A stretch of 61,941 bases of DNA. Origin: Betaproteobacteria bacterium (GTDB lineage Bacteria; Pseudomonadota; Gammaproteobacteria; Burkholderiales; Rhodocyclaceae). Every line of letters begins with the position of its first letter. The first letter of the stretch is position 1. This document shows positions 61,882-61,941 of the stretch, in pieces. The notes beneath the pieces are model-generated. The model worked only from the letters and a program-made list of their open reading frames with translations, was not told the origin of the DNA and did no database searches. The stretch lies in assembly GCA_016208415.1 (NCBI GenBank), contig JACQYB010000060.1:1-61941 (forward strand), in the 5' to 3' direction. Made by a program: the position numbers and the translations under genes.

Positions 61882-61941
61882 GATGGCCGCGGCGCCGCGG
61901 CCTCGCGCCCCGTGCCGGGGCAGTTGCGCCGCCCGCGAGCT

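Overview
The window is high-GC, tightly packed chromosomal DNA that reads as a betaproteobacterium (Rhodocyclales-like is my best guess, not proven). The grounds are the gene set: glnA with a sigma54/NtrC promoter, a homodimeric pyruvate dehydrogenase operon aceE-aceF-lpdA with a lipoyl-domain Lpd beside a FixL/FixJ-type two-component pair, gluQ, single-chain argA, iorAB and lutABC. Several short dispersed repeats are present.

Layout. 1-10.4 kb: a possible transposase start at the edge, a DUF4124 protein, glnA, a CDF metal transporter, rhodanese, nadA, a ybhP-clsB pair, a CoA-binding protein, gluQ and a GGDEF protein. 10.7-12.3 kb: a membrane-anchored Ser/Thr kinase. 12.3-16.5 kb: a degraded mobile region next to tRNA-Ala(CGC), with two Fic proteins, an IS30 transposase remnant, a serine-recombinase tail and its companion gene, and operator-like repeats. 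16.5-21 kb: a minus-strand housekeeping run folD-purE-purK-tsaC/Sua5-tRNA. 20.4-26.6 kb: iorBA with a perfect FNR-type box, a PAS-sigma54 activator and a pgm gene split by one in-frame amber codon. 26.9-37.1 kb: a triple-PAS histidine kinase, lutABC, a Uma2 protein, an EamA transporter and the two-component pair. 37.4-43.5 kb: aceE-aceF-lpdA, in which two unrelated dispersed palindromic repeats sit in frame inside aceE and aceF. 43.6-52.2 kb: an accessory region. 52.3-61.9 kb: yidB-like, rpiA, phoU with a Pho box, yggX, a PAS-GGDEF protein, argA, rsmE, a redoxin, an AlaX-like chimera, a NamZ-type muramidase and a DOMON-like protein.

The most striking system is a complete diversity-generating retroelement (DGR) at about 45.1-49.8 kb. 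Its target is a 995-residue DUF4062-NACHT-formylglycine-enzyme-like protein whose last 48 codons contain a 132-bp variable region (VR). A matching 132-bp template repeat (TR) lies 303 bp downstream. The two differ at 19 positions, and all 19 are adenines in the TR (19 of 27 TR adenines; none of the 105 other positions). An avd-like accessory gene on the opposite strand, reading antisense through the TR, and a DGR-type reverse transcriptase complete the cassette. The architecture suggests a STAND-type conflict or immune sensor with a hypervariable recognition face. The diversification is directly visible; the immune role is inference.

Limits: this was read by eye without database searches. Starts are chosen from codon context and overlaps, and family names rest on recognised motifs.
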